NCBI RefSeq assembly: GCF_000313935.1
Contig: NZ_AMSS01000084.1
Location: 1-48,843, forward strand
Length of the DNA: 48,843 bases
Direction of reading: 5' to 3'
Origin: Acinetobacter sp. WC-141
Lineage (GTDB): Bacteria > Pseudomonadota > Gammaproteobacteria > Pseudomonadales > Moraxellaceae
Of the stretch, positions 28,995 to 38,008 are shown one piece after another (the first letter of the stretch is position 1; every line of letters starts with the position of its first letter). The notes beneath the pieces are model-generated. The model was not told where the DNA came from. It searched no databases and saw nothing but the letters and a program-made list of their open reading frames with translations. A program made the translations under genes and the position numbers.

Positions 28995-30155
28995 TTACTC
29001 GACAAAATAATGTGCTGCAAAGTGAGCATCATTACCAATAATGTCATAGCAATCTTCACGAATAGACATGCCGGCGCATTGATGTCCAACCATCCATAAA
29101 CCGAGTGTAGGCAGTTGTCCTGAAAATAATGGGGTATCTACCCATTTCTGTACGACATAACCATATTTGTCATAGTCATCAAAATAAAAGCTACCAGAAG
29201 CTGAGCCTTGGTCATGACCATCTTGTAAAATTCGAATATTGGCCCCTTCCCTTGCCAAAATCGGCTTTTTCACCCATTTGCCAGACAAAACTTGTTGCTG
29301 GTCATAGGTATGGGTTTCAACTAATAAGGGATGATTTGGATATCGCTTCCAAAGCTCAACCAAAATCGCTTTATTTGAAAGTAACATTTTCCAGCAAGGT
29401 TCAATCCACTGTGTTTGTGGATGGATATATTGAGAAAATGCTTCTTCCCAGATCCATTCCCATGGGTAGAGCTTAAATATGTTTTGAATGGGGCGATTAT
29501 GAAGATCGACAAAATCTTGGCCATTCCAGCCTATGTTTTCCATAGAAAGCTCGGAAACTTGTAGATGAGCTTGATAAGCCGTATCCATCAAGTACTCGAG
29601 ATTTCCCCAGTCTTCCCTTCCAGCCTCCTGACAAGCAGCAAAATGCACATGGCTACCACGCGGTAAAATTGTTTTCCAGCGTTTAATCAGGTCTTCATGA
29701 ATGCTATTGAATTGATCTCGGTTTGCAATACCTGAGACCTGTTCTATCCACAGCCACTGCGCGACAGAGGCTTCGAGTAAGCCAGTCGGCGTGTCGGCGT
29801 TATATTCCAGCATTTTGATATTTCGCCCATCGTAAGCGAAATCAAAGCGGCCATACAGCATCGGAGCATTTTGTTTCCATGAGTGTTCAATATGGCTTAT
29901 GGCTGCTTCAGGAATTTGAAAATAAGCTGGATAGTCCCCGCGTTGAATGAGTTCTCCTACTACTGCTAAACACATCTGATGCAGTTCATTTGCTGCATCC
30001 TCAAGTTGTTCAATCTGTTTAAGGGTAAACTCATAAGCAACTCCTTCAGACCAGTAAATTGAGCCATCAAGAGAAGGTAAATTAAAATAATCAAAACCAA
30101 TATTTTGATGTTCCACTTGCCAATCTGGGCGCGGAGTAAATATTTTTCTTTTCAT
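28995..30155 (-). CDS. Glutathionylspermidine synthase-family ATP-grasp protein (YgiC-like)
   Basis: A 386-residue ATP-grasp ligase resembling the synthetase domain of glutathionylspermidine synthase and E. coli YgiC/YjfC. Visible family stretches are LYGRFDFAYDGRNIKMLEYNADTPTG, KLYPWEWIWEE and KPILAREGANI near the C-terminus. It lacks the amidase domain of the bifunctional enzyme. The actual substrate is unknown; YgiC homologues are not proven to make glutathionylspermidine. It is 21 bp after a lipoprotein gene, matching the ygiB-ygiC pairing in E. coli. Confidence 0.85.
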   Translation of the reverse strand: MKRKIFTPRPDWQVEHQNIGFDYFNLPSLDGSIYWSEGVAYEFTLKQIEQLEDAANELHQMCLAVVGELIQRGDYPAYFQIPEAAISHIEHSWKQNAPMLYGRFDFAYDGRNIKMLEYNADTPTGLLEASVAQWLWIEQVSGIANRDQFNSIHEDLIKRWKTILPRGSHVHFAACQEAGREDWGNLEYLMDTAYQAHLQVSELSMENIGWNGQDFVDLHNRPIQNIFKLYPWEWIWEEAFSQYIHPQTQWIEPCWKMLLSNKAILVELWKRYPNHPLLVETHTYDQQQVLSGKWVKKPILAREGANIRILQDGHDQGSASGSFYFDDYDKYGYVVQKWVDTPLFSGQLPTLGLWMVGHQCAGMSIREDCYDIIGNDAHFAAHYFVE

Positions 30156-30176
30156 ATTAAGTGAATGCCTAAAGAC

Positions 30177-30542
30177 TTAGCCGCCAAAAGAAAAACCGCT
30201 ACGACCAAAACCACCACGAATTGGGGATGAAGAAGAAGCGCTTTTCGCCGTACTTGAAATAATGGGGCGGCCTACACTCAAATTGCTATAAGGGTGTAAT
30301 GTATTCCCGCGAAAAGAAACTTCCCGATTATTTCGATAATACGCAGGACCTAAATAGCGACCACCAACATAGCTAGAACCATGTCCACTGGAGCTATTTT
30401 CTTGTTTACATGTTTCATTATTCCAGTCGCGAGCACAGTCATATTGGTTGTTATATACGTCTTGTACTAAAGGACCATCATTATGGCTACATGCCGTGAG
30501 TAATAACGGGACAACGACAAGATTAATTTTTTTAGAACGCAT
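30177..30542 (-). CDS. Small YgiB-like (DUF1190) lipoprotein
   Basis: A 121-residue lipoprotein with a short signal peptide and lipobox LLTAC, so Cys18 is probably lipidated. The mature part is Ser/Gly-rich and ends RGGFGRSGFSFGG; an RGGFG motif also ends E. coli YgiB. With the downstream ygiC-like gene this suggests a reduced YgiB homologue. The start MRSKKINL was chosen because it directly begins the signal peptide; a frame four residues longer is open. Role unknown, probably envelope. Confidence 0.72.
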   Translation of the reverse strand: MRSKKINLVVVPLLLTACSHNDGPLVQDVYNNQYDCARDWNNETCKQENSSSGHGSSYVGGRYLGPAYYRNNREVSFRGNTLHPYSNLSVGRPIISSTAKSASSSSPIRGGFGRSGFSFGG

Positions 30543-30694
30543 GGGACTCCACACATTTTAATAAGTATGTTCGGCATAAAATACCGAATAGCTGTTATCT
30601 ATTATGTTTCTGATTAGGAAAGATAAATTTTAAGTTGGTATATGATATTAATCTGTTTTTTTAAAGTACAGTCTATTTTGAAGATTTAGATAAT

Positions 30695-30719
30695 AAGGCA
30701 TCTCACGTGTAGATGCCTT
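30695..30719 (-). terminator. Probable terminator of the TerC-family gene
   Basis: AAGGCATCT (30695-30703) pairs with AGATGCCTT (30711-30719). The U-run for minus-strand transcription is weak, so efficiency is uncertain. Confidence 0.55.
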
Positions 30720-30730
30720 GTTGTGATGAA

Positions 30731-31687
30731 TTAAGACTGCAATTGCTTTTTGTTGTGTCGTAAAGAGAGGTAAGCAGTGATTGCTAACACTATGACGATA
30801 AAGCTTAATGAGATCCAGATTGGCATGTGGAATACATCAAGCAACAACATTTTTGCACCAATGAACAATAAAATGATGCCTAAGCCGTATGGCAAGTAAT
30901 GCAATTTAGTCGCAGCGCCAGCGAGTAAAAAGAACATTGCACGTAAACCTAAAATTGCCATTAAGTTCGCCGTTAAAACAATAAACGGGTCGCTAGTTAC
31001 CGCGAAAATAGCAGGAATAGAATCTACTGCGAAAATCACGTCTGAAGCTTCAACCAAAATCAAAACTAGAAATAACGGCGTTGCCCACAATAAACCGTTT
31101 TGACGTACAAAAAATTTGTCACCTTCAAGCTGTGGTGTAATACGCATATGGTTACGTAACCATTTTAAAATTTTGATGTCTTCGATATTGGTTTCTTCTT
31201 CTTGACCTTTTAAGAACTTGAAACCTGTATATACCAAGAACGCACCGAAAATATAAAGCACCCAAGAGAACTCTTGAACGAACCATGCACCAATAAAAAT
31301 AAAGAGGGTACGCAGTACGATTGCACCTAATACGCCGTAGAGCAAAATTTTACGTTGTAATGCAGCTGGAATAGCAAACGCTGCGAAAATCATTAACCAG
31401 ACGAAAACGTTGTCAATTGCGAGGGACTTTTCGAGTAAGTAACCCGCAAAGTATTCCATGGTTTTTTGGTTTGCTAAGGTCACCCCAACTGTTTGTTGTA
31501 GGTAAAGCCATAAACCACCACCAAATAAGGCTGCGACGCTTACCCACGCCACACTCCAGTAAGCAGCTTGCTTAATTGAGACATCCTGACCTTGCTTTTG
31601 CTTAAAGCCTAAAAAGTCAATCAGGAGCATCACAATGACTATGCCAAAGAATGCTATGTACAGCCATAAATTGCCGATTGTTTCCAT
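30731..31687 (-). CDS. alx: TerC/Alx-family membrane protein, probable Mn2+ exporter
   Basis: A 318-residue integral membrane protein with about nine hydrophobic segments and the acidic membrane motifs of TerC proteins (EKSLAIDNVFVW, EASDVIFAVDSIPAI). E. coli Alx is a manganese exporter controlled by a yybP-ykoY riboswitch, and such a riboswitch is visible here upstream. The start METIGN has GGAGG six bases upstream; the longer frame (MPNCRMYGGF) begins inside the leader terminator and is rejected. The symbol is assigned by this context, not by alignment. Confidence 0.85.
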   Translation of the reverse strand: METIGNLWLYIAFFGIVIVMLLIDFLGFKQKQGQDVSIKQAAYWSVAWVSVAALFGGGLWLYLQQTVGVTLANQKTMEYFAGYLLEKSLAIDNVFVWLMIFAAFAIPAALQRKILLYGVLGAIVLRTLFIFIGAWFVQEFSWVLYIFGAFLVYTGFKFLKGQEEETNIEDIKILKWLRNHMRITPQLEGDKFFVRQNGLLWATPLFLVLILVEASDVIFAVDSIPAIFAVTSDPFIVLTANLMAILGLRAMFFLLAGAATKLHYLPYGLGIILLFIGAKMLLLDVFHMPIWISLSFIVIVLAITAYLSLRHNKKQLQS

Positions 31688-31717
31688 AAATCCTCCATAC
31701 ATCCGGCAATTGGGCAT

Positions 31718-31774
31718 AAAAAAACCTCGACCAGTTGCCAGATGAATTAAACATCTGTATCAACATGATCAAGG
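31718..31774 (-). terminator. Riboswitch-controlled leader terminator
   Basis: Reading the minus strand, CCTTGATCA pairs with TGGTCGAGG (two G-U pairs), extended by GTTG/CAAC and CAGATG/CATCTG, then seven T's. It lies between the manganese aptamer and the TerC-family start codon, in the right place for a transcription switch. Confidence 0.75.
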
Positions 31775-31900
31775 TCTTGCCTACATCATGAATTTCACGA
31801 TGCTCAGATACCGACTTTTTAATAAAAGTGTATTGACGATACCTGACACATAACATTGCTGTTATGTTTGGAGGAGGCTACTCCCCTTGTCAAACTAAAT
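31775..31900 (-). ncRNA. yybP-ykoY manganese riboswitch
   Basis: The minus-strand leader of the TerC-family gene contains AAGGGGAGTAGCC (31876-31888), the conserved loop of the yybP-ykoY Mn2+ aptamer. Further on it has paired arms around GGTATC repeats, as expected for the second conserved loop. Coupled with a Mn-exporter-type gene and a leader terminator, this is a strong case. By family knowledge, Mn2+ binding raises expression. The exact boundaries are estimated. Confidence 0.82.
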
Positions 31901-32003
31901 TCTGTATTGGATAAAACATATCCAAGTTCACATAGAATGGCAGATTTTTTTGTATTACGCAACTGAACTGTATGTCGGGGTTTGAATGCAAAAAGATCTA
32001 GAG

Positions 32004-32600
32004 CTATTTAATCAATCCGCGATCTAAAAGCGGTTTGCAGATAATCTGGTAAAGGTGAATACAGAATGCGGTCAAACTTGTGCCGTAAGCATTCCAGAAG
32101 TAATAACCTGCTGTATTGACTAGTAGTGCGACAATAAAAGCCCCTAACATGTCTAAAGGGAAATGCACACCTAAATAAATACGTGACCACGCCACTATAA
32201 ATGACAAAAATAGCAGAATAATTCCAATCATTTTGCGCTGAGCAAACAAATAAGACAGGGCAATGGTGCTGAAAATTAGCATATGATTACTTGGAAAAGA
32301 TGCTGTGGGTGCATGTTCAATAAAAGTCGTACCCACACCCATTACAAACGGTCTTGCGTGATGGTAAAACAGAGAAATAACGTAACCGACTAAAAGTGAT
32401 ACGCAGGTTAAAAAGACAGATTTAATGACCCTATTTTTTAAATCTTGATCGCCATAAAACCATAAAAATGTAAGGATGAATAAGAGAATGTAGAGGAGAT
32501 CATTAGCAAAAAAGATAGCAAGACGAATGATAAATTGACTCGCATCCTGAGCCCCATTAATCACATGGAATAAGCTAAGGTTGAGTGTTTCTAAAGACAT
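32004..32600 (-). CDS. PAP2-family membrane phosphatase (undecaprenyl pyrophosphate phosphatase type)
   Basis: A 198-residue inner-membrane phosphatase with about six membrane helices. The three PAP2 motifs are present: HHARPF near residue 80, SFPSNH near 101, and SRIYLGVHFPLD near 140. Length and motif style resemble BcrC/YbjG, which recycle undecaprenyl pyrophosphate for cell-wall synthesis, but lipid A or phosphatidylglycerophosphate phosphatases cannot be excluded. Single minus-strand gene. Confidence 0.82.
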   Translation of the reverse strand: MSLETLNLSLFHVINGAQDASQFIIRLAIFFANDLLYILLFILTFLWFYGDQDLKNRVIKSVFLTCVSLLVGYVISLFYHHARPFVMGVGTTFIEHAPTASFPSNHMLIFSTIALSYLFAQRKMIGIILLFLSFIVAWSRIYLGVHFPLDMLGAFIVALLVNTAGYYFWNAYGTSLTAFCIHLYQIICKPLLDRGLIK

Positions 32601-32801
32601 TCATATTCCAAACAAGAACAAAAACGTGAGCTATGATAAAGAATTAAGCCTATTGTCTTGATAAAGAATTGTCACAAAAATGAAATATAGTTCGCTGATG
32701 GATAAAGATTAAACAACAGGTCTAGATAATTTTTAATGCGTGATCTGAGTGTTGAGATTAAAGTGTTAACGTGTCGGCACTTTATACGAGAACGTTATTT
32801 C

Positions 32802-33986
32802 ATGACTACTCAAGAAAAACAGAAAAAATTAAGTTTGAGGCCCCTATCTCCAAGAGATCCAAAACAATCCCATAGAGCAGCGACTCCCCTCGAATTATTG
32901 TTTGATTTAATTTTTGTAGTCGCAATTGCAACAGCTGGTCAGCAGTTACACCACGCGATTATTGAAAATCACCTCTGGCATGCACTGCCAAGCTACCTGA
33001 TGGTATTTTTTGCGCTATGGTGGGCCTGGATGAATTTTTCATGGTTTGCTTCGGCTTACGATAACGATGATGCTTTGTATCGCTGCCTTACCTTTGTGCA
33101 GATTGTAGGTTCATTGGTCATGGCTGCGGGTATTCCTGATGTGTTTCACAGTCAGGATTTTGATGTAATCATTATCGGTTATGTGATCATGCGCATGGCT
33201 TTGGTGACTCAGTGGCTCAGAGCAGCAAAACATGATCCTGAAAGGCGAGTTACGGCTTATCGCTATGCAATAGGTATAGTCTTAGTACAAATTGGCTGGC
33301 TTGTGGCTAACTTTGCTCATGTACTTTCAATACCTCTATTTTTATTTCTGGTTGTCGTGGAATTATTTGTTCCAATCTATGCAGAAAAATATTCTCCAAC
33401 GCCGTGGCATCCTCATCATATTGTAGAACGTTATGCCCTACTCACAATTATTGTGTTGGGTGAGTCGATTGTCGGTAGTTTTAATGCCATACGTGATGCT
33501 TTAGCCGCTCAGTCAATGAATATCCCTGCCATTTTCTTAATGGTCGGCGGATTGATGTTGATGTTCGCAATGTGGTGGGCTTATTTTGACCGTAGCGAAC
33601 AGCACCATCATGTTAAAGGTGTGCGCCCATTTGTTTGGGGATACGGTCATTATTTTGTTTTTGTCAGTATTGCTGCGGTGGGTGCAGCGCTTGCTGCCGC
33701 TGTAGATATCACAACCCATCATGCGCATATATCTGATTTATATATGGGAATAGTCGTTGCGGTGAGTGTGGTGCTCTATACCACCTGTATTTGGATACTT
33801 TACGAGTTCCAATGTTTATCTGGAATCACGAAATGGTTTTACCCGATTACCGCACTCATTATTTTATGTATTCCGTTTATTTGTAATAACGTGGGATATA
33901 GCGTTTTTGCGATGGGCATTGTCTATAGTTTACGTTTAATGGTTTCTAATCAATTTATGGCCAATATAGAGCCAGAAAAGCGTTAA
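32802..33986 (+). CDS. Low-temperature requirement protein A (LtrA) family
   Basis: A 394-residue membrane protein with many hydrophobic segments. The family opening PLELLFDLIFVVAIA is followed by FFALWWAWMNFSWFASAYDNDD and ERYALLTIIVLGESIVGS, all typical of LtrA proteins. The function of the family is poorly known; in Listeria it was linked to growth in the cold. The start MTTQEKQ was chosen because it follows GAGAA and suits the family; an upstream frame from 32736 adds 22 residues. Confidence 0.85.
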   Translation: MTTQEKQKKLSLRPLSPRDPKQSHRAATPLELLFDLIFVVAIATAGQQLHHAIIENHLWHALPSYLMVFFALWWAWMNFSWFASAYDNDDALYRCLTFVQIVGSLVMAAGIPDVFHSQDFDVIIIGYVIMRMALVTQWLRAAKHDPERRVTAYRYAIGIVLVQIGWLVANFAHVLSIPLFLFLVVVELFVPIYAEKYSPTPWHPHHIVERYALLTIIVLGESIVGSFNAIRDALAAQSMNIPAIFLMVGGLMLMFAMWWAYFDRSEQHHHVKGVRPFVWGYGHYFVFVSIAAVGAALAAAVDITTHHAHISDLYMGIVVAVSVVLYTTCIWILYEFQCLSGITKWFYPITALIILCIPFICNNVGYSVFAMGIVYSLRLMVSNQFMANIEPEKR

Positions 33987-34000
33987 AAGTCACTGATATA

Positions 34001-34031
34001 AAAATGGGTTTCAATTTGAAACCCGTTTTTT
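34001..34031. terminator. Bidirectional terminator between ltrA-like gene and mpl
   Basis: GGGTTTC (34006-34012) and GAAACCC (34018-34024) around AATTT, followed by a T-run on the plus strand and with an A-run before it. Confidence 0.85.
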
Positions 34032-34053
34032 ATTGAATCATCTAAAGCGGAAG

Positions 34054-35427
34054 TTAAGCAGCTTTTGCCTTTAATGCGCTCATAAGTTTTTGATGTAAGC
34101 CACCAAAACCACCGTTAGACATAATCACAACAGCATCGCCCTCACCTGCTTCATTAACAATACGCTCAATAATTTCATCAAGTGAACGGCTCACTTGAGC
34201 ATGGTTAGAAGCAGCTTCAATCACAGGCTGTAAATCCCAATCTAAGCCTTCTGGCTGATACCAGATCACTTCGTCTGCTAAGCGTGCTGAATGTGCTAAG
34301 CCATCTTTGTGACTACCCATACGCATGGTGTTTGAACGTGGTTCAATAATGGCCCATAAACGGCGTTCACCTAAGCGTTTGCGTGCGCCATCTAAAGTGG
34401 TGTCAATTGCTGTTGGATGGTGAGCGAAGTCATCATAAACCTCAATACCATTGACTGTGCCGAGTAACTCCATACGGCGTTTTACACCGCCAAAGTTAGA
34501 TAAAGCTTCACAAGCCGTTTCAAGTGCAACGCCCACATGTTGAGCGGCTGCAATGGTTGCCAAAGCATTAGCTACGCTATGTTGCCCTGTCATGCTCCAT
34601 TTCACTTCGCCAACGGCATTACCATTTTCGAGTACTTTAAAATGGCTGCCATCAATTGAAATGAGTTCAGCAGATAAAGCAGCTTTTTCATTCGCTTCTA
34701 AACTTGTACGAATCACTGGTGTCCAGCAACCCATTTCCAACACTTCATCAATATGCGTTTCAGTAATTGGCGCAATAATACGGCCTTCACTTGGAATGGT
34801 ACGCACAAGATGATGGAACTGCTTTTGAATCGCTGCTAGGTCATCAAAAATATCGGCATGGTCAAATTCAAGGTTATTTAAAATCGCCGTTTTGGGGTGA
34901 TAGTGAACAAACTTAGAACGTTTATCAAAGAAAGCAGAGTCATATTCATCGGCTTCAACGCAGAAGTATTTGCCACCACCTAAACGAGCACTTTCACTAA
35001 AACCAAGTGGAACACCACCGATTAAAAAGCCCGGATTTAAACCAGCTTGATCAAGCACCCAAGCCAACATGGTGGTAGTTGTTGTTTTTCCGTGAGTACC
35101 TGCTACACCAAGTACATGTTTACCTTGTAAAACATGATCGGCAAGGAACTGTGGACCAGAAATATATGGCAGACCTTCATTGAGCATGTATTCGACGGCA
35201 TCAATACCACGTTTCATGGCATTGCCGACAATAACCAAGTCCGGATGAGGCTGTAAATGACTACGGTCATAGCCTTGCATGAGTGTAATGCCTGCATTTT
35301 CTAACTGGGTAGACATCGGTGGGTAAACGTTTAAATCGGAACCGGTTACCTTATGTCCTAAATCACGAGCCAAAAGTGCTAAAGAGCCCATAAAAGTGCC
35401 ACAAATACCCAAGATATGCAGATGCAT
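34054..35427 (-). CDS. mpl: UDP-N-acetylmuramate:L-Ala-gamma-D-Glu-meso-DAP ligase
   Basis: Joins recycled murein tripeptide to UDP-MurNAc, saving cell-wall peptide. The 457-residue Mur-ligase-family protein begins MHLHILGICGTFMGSLALLAR. Its ATP loop is GTHGKTTT (110-117), and it carries the central EADEYDSAFFDKRSKF motif and DDFAHHPTAID in the C-terminal domain. These distinguish Mpl from MurC. Single gene on the minus strand; the lytic transglycosylase gene in this window acts earlier in the same recycling route. Confidence 0.95.
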   Translation of the reverse strand: MHLHILGICGTFMGSLALLARDLGHKVTGSDLNVYPPMSTQLENAGITLMQGYDRSHLQPHPDLVIVGNAMKRGIDAVEYMLNEGLPYISGPQFLADHVLQGKHVLGVAGTHGKTTTTTMLAWVLDQAGLNPGFLIGGVPLGFSESARLGGGKYFCVEADEYDSAFFDKRSKFVHYHPKTAILNNLEFDHADIFDDLAAIQKQFHHLVRTIPSEGRIIAPITETHIDEVLEMGCWTPVIRTSLEANEKAALSAELISIDGSHFKVLENGNAVGEVKWSMTGQHSVANALATIAAAQHVGVALETACEALSNFGGVKRRMELLGTVNGIEVYDDFAHHPTAIDTTLDGARKRLGERRLWAIIEPRSNTMRMGSHKDGLAHSARLADEVIWYQPEGLDWDLQPVIEAASNHAQVSRSLDEIIERIVNEAGEGDAVVIMSNGGFGGLHQKLMSALKAKAA

Positions 35428-35683
35428 TGCTCGCCTTCTCCACTGCTTTTGTACACACCATTAATATGAATTGCTGTGTGTGCATTATTGATAAATTTGC
35501 CAGCAACGATAGCAAGGCTAAACTCGAAAAGATAGTCAAAAATCGTTGTTGTTCTATGTGTTTGAGGCCCTAACAAAAGCACATCTTTATTTTTTCGATT
35601 TAAGCTGAATTACAGTTTTATCTTTTATAATATTTTTGATCCATATTAATTCTTAAATCATCGTGATGATGAAGGATGTGTCT

Positions 35684-36031
35684 TTGAGCCCAACGGTTTT
35701 AGCTTTTGCTCTCTTAATTATCTCCAATTGCTTTATGACGCTCGCATGGTACGGGCATCTCAAATTTTTGCACCATGCTCCCATTTGGCAAGCAATCCTA
35801 TTCGGTTGGATTATTGCCTTACTTGAATACAGTTTTATGATTCCCGCTACTCGTATATTGAGTGCACAAGGTTGGTTGCTCGGTGAAATGAAGATCACTC
35901 AGGAAGTGGTCACACTAGTTGTGTTTGTACCATTTATGATTTTCTTGTTTAAACAGCCATTTAAACTCGATTATTTATGGGCGATGTTATGTCTATTTGG
36001 TTGTGTTTATTTCGTATTTAGAAGCCAATAA
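35684..36031 (+). CDS. DMT-superfamily small membrane protein (DUF486)
   Basis: A 115-residue protein with four predicted membrane helices, matching the small DUF486/DMT-type family (FMTLAWYGHLKF, GWIIALLEYSFMIPATRI, FKQPFKLDYLWA). Function unknown; possibly a small-molecule transporter. The start is a TTG at 35684, chosen because AAGG lies 8 bases upstream. ATGs at 35666 and 35669 in the same frame have no ribosome binding site. Confidence 0.78.
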   Translation: MSPTVLAFALLIISNCFMTLAWYGHLKFLHHAPIWQAILFGWIIALLEYSFMIPATRILSAQGWLLGEMKITQEVVTLVVFVPFMIFLFKQPFKLDYLWAMLCLFGCVYFVFRSQ

Positions 36032-36311
36032 TCTGTAAGAGCTTGTAGATAATCAATTATTCAATGCAAGCTCTTACTCTTCCAAATCCCTGATGATCTT
36101 GCAGAATGTTTAAATAATATTAATAAAATTTGAGAATGTGTCACTTTTACAGCATGGCAATTTTTTATGAGAATAAAAATATTCACAGAGCTGGTCAGTT
36201 AAATTTTCGTGAGATGAAAAATCAGTCTATAATAATGGGCTTCCGAACCATTTAAAACTTGGCTCTCGTCGAGATTTATCTTCTTTTACTTTTGTCTCTG
36301 GAACATTAGCA

Positions 36312-36827
36312 ATGAATGCGGCCGCAGCACAAGACGCTCAACCTCTCGTTGGAATTATTATGGGTTCTCAATCTGATTGGGCAACTCTCGAAAACACAGC
36401 CAATATGCTTAAACAGCTTGGTGTCCCATTTGAAGCGGAAGTGGTATCTGCTCATCGTACTCCAGATCGTTTATTTGAATATGCAGAAACTGCACGTGAT
36501 CGCGGTATTCAAGTGATTATTGCCGGTGCAGGCGGTGCAGCGCATTTACCTGGAATGTGTGCCGCAAAAACTGATTTACCTGTTTTAGGTGTGCCAGTTA
36601 AATCATCAATTTTAAATGGTGTAGATTCTTTGCTTTCAATCGTACAAATGCCAGCTGGTATCGCCGTTGGTACTTTAGCAATTGGTCCAGCTGGTGCGAC
36701 GAATGCAGCAATTATGGCGGCACAAATCTTAGGTTTAACTCGTCCTGAAATCGCAAAAAATGTTGCTGATTTCCGTGTTGCGCAAACTGATAAAGTGGCA
36801 AGCAAAAATATTCCGGGTCAGGTGTAA
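36312..36827 (+). CDS. purE: N5-carboxyaminoimidazole ribonucleotide mutase
   Basis: Class I PurE: converts N5-CAIR to CAIR in purine synthesis. The 171-residue protein has GSQSDW, the catalytic SAHRTPDR, and [11 protein letters not shown]. It is followed 9 bp later by purK, which supplies its substrate. A TATAAT at 36228-36233 about 80 bp upstream may be its -10 box, but the -35 is weak. The gene shows normal length. Confidence 0.96.
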   Translation: MNAAAAQDAQPLVGIIMGSQSDWATLENTANMLKQLGVPFEAEVVSAHRTPDRLFEYAETARDRGIQVIIAGAGGAAHLPGMCAAKTDLPVLGVPVKSSILNGVDSLLSIVQMPAGIAVGTLAIGPAGATNAAIMAAQILGLTRPEIAKNVADFRVAQTDKVASKNIPGQV

Positions 36828-36836
36828 GAGGCTGAG

Positions 36837-37958
36837 ATGGATAAAACTATCGGTATTTTTGGTGGTGGACAACTGGGCCGTATGATGGCTCAAGCAGCGT
36901 TACCATTAAATATTCAATGTACTTTTTTTGAAGCAAATACAGATTGTCCAGCAGGTGTTTTAGGCCAGGTCTTTTCTAGCCAAAATGAGCAAGGCTTAAA
37001 GCAGTTTATTGAAAGTGCTGATGTTTTCAGTCTTGAATTTGAAAATACACCAGTTGAAGACGTTGATATTTTGACACAAACCAAAGCATTGCACCCGCCC
37101 CGTGTTGCTTTAGCAACTGCGCAAAATCGTTTGTCAGAAAAAGCATTGTTTGATGAGCTGACAATTCCTGTTGCGCCGTATCGTGCTGTAGATAGCTTAG
37201 AAAGCTTGAAAAAGGCTGTTGCTGAGCTTGGTTTGCCGATTGTACTTAAGACTGCAACTGGCGGATATGATGGCAAAGGTCAGTTTGTACTTCGTTCAGA
37301 AGACCAAATTGATACAGCTTGGGCAGAGCTTGGTCCTGCAAAAAGCTTAGTGGCTGAAAGCTTTGTGAAATTTTCTCGCGAAGTTTCGATTATTGCAGTA
37401 CGTGGCCAAAATGGTGAAGTGAAGACTTGGCCATTAGCTGAAAACCATCATCACAATGGTATTTTATCGCATTCAATTGTTCCTGCACCGAATAGTGAAG
37501 CTTTACAACCAATTGCTCAAGACTACATTACGCGTTTGTTGAATCATCTTAACTATGTTGGTGTGCTGACTCTCGAGCTATTTGTGACAGAACAAGGCTT
37601 GTGTGCAAATGAGATGGCACCACGTGTGCATAACTCCGGCCACTGGTCAATTGAAGGCGCGGTTTGTTCTCAGTTTGAAAACCATATTCGAGCTGTTGCA
37701 GGCTTACCATTAGGCTCAACAGAAGTTGTTCGCCCAACGGTTATGATCAATATTATTGGTCAACATCCTAAAACTGAGGATGTACTTGCCTTAAATGGGG
37801 CTCATCTGCATCTTTATAACAAGTCAGAACGTGCTGGCCGTAAATTAGGCCATATCACTTTAATGCCTGTGGATAGTAATGAATTGACGAATTTATGCCG
37901 TCAATTGGCAGAAATTTTGCCAGAACCACTTGCTTTAACAGCAGATATGACCCTCTAA
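36837..37958 (+). CDS. purK: N5-carboxyaminoimidazole ribonucleotide synthase
   Basis: ATP-dependent carboxylation of AIR to N5-CAIR with bicarbonate. The 373-residue ATP-grasp protein has an N-terminal GGGQLGRMM nucleotide motif, LPIVLKTATGGYDGKGQ for ATP binding and ENHHHNGILSHSIVPAP, as in PurK. Second gene of the purEK operon, ending in a UUCG-loop terminator. Confidence 0.96.
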   Translation: MDKTIGIFGGGQLGRMMAQAALPLNIQCTFFEANTDCPAGVLGQVFSSQNEQGLKQFIESADVFSLEFENTPVEDVDILTQTKALHPPRVALATAQNRLSEKALFDELTIPVAPYRAVDSLESLKKAVAELGLPIVLKTATGGYDGKGQFVLRSEDQIDTAWAELGPAKSLVAESFVKFSREVSIIAVRGQNGEVKTWPLAENHHHNGILSHSIVPAPNSEALQPIAQDYITRLLNHLNYVGVLTLELFVTEQGLCANEMAPRVHNSGHWSIEGAVCSQFENHIRAVAGLPLGSTEVVRPTVMINIIGQHPKTEDVLALNGAHLHLYNKSERAGRKLGHITLMPVDSNELTNLCRQLAEILPEPLALTADMTL

Positions 37959-37976
37959 AAGTATTTTTACTTCTCT

Positions 37977-38006
37977 AAAAAGCGATCTTCGGATCGCTTT
38001 TTTTAT
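37977..38006 (+). terminator. purEK terminator
   Basis: AAGCGATC (37980-37987) and GATCGCTT (37992-37999) around a stable TTCG tetraloop, followed by a long T-run. Confidence 0.92.
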
Positions 38007-38008
38007 CT

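Noticed and set aside
31617..31856. 79-codon leader frame upstream of the TerC-family gene
   Set aside because: It overlaps the riboswitch and terminator, has no family features, and is better explained as structured RNA.
36264..36274. TCTCGTCGAGA inverted repeat before purE as a purine-control site
   Set aside because: The one-base gap makes a poor hairpin and it does not match a known purine operator; no support beyond the symmetry.
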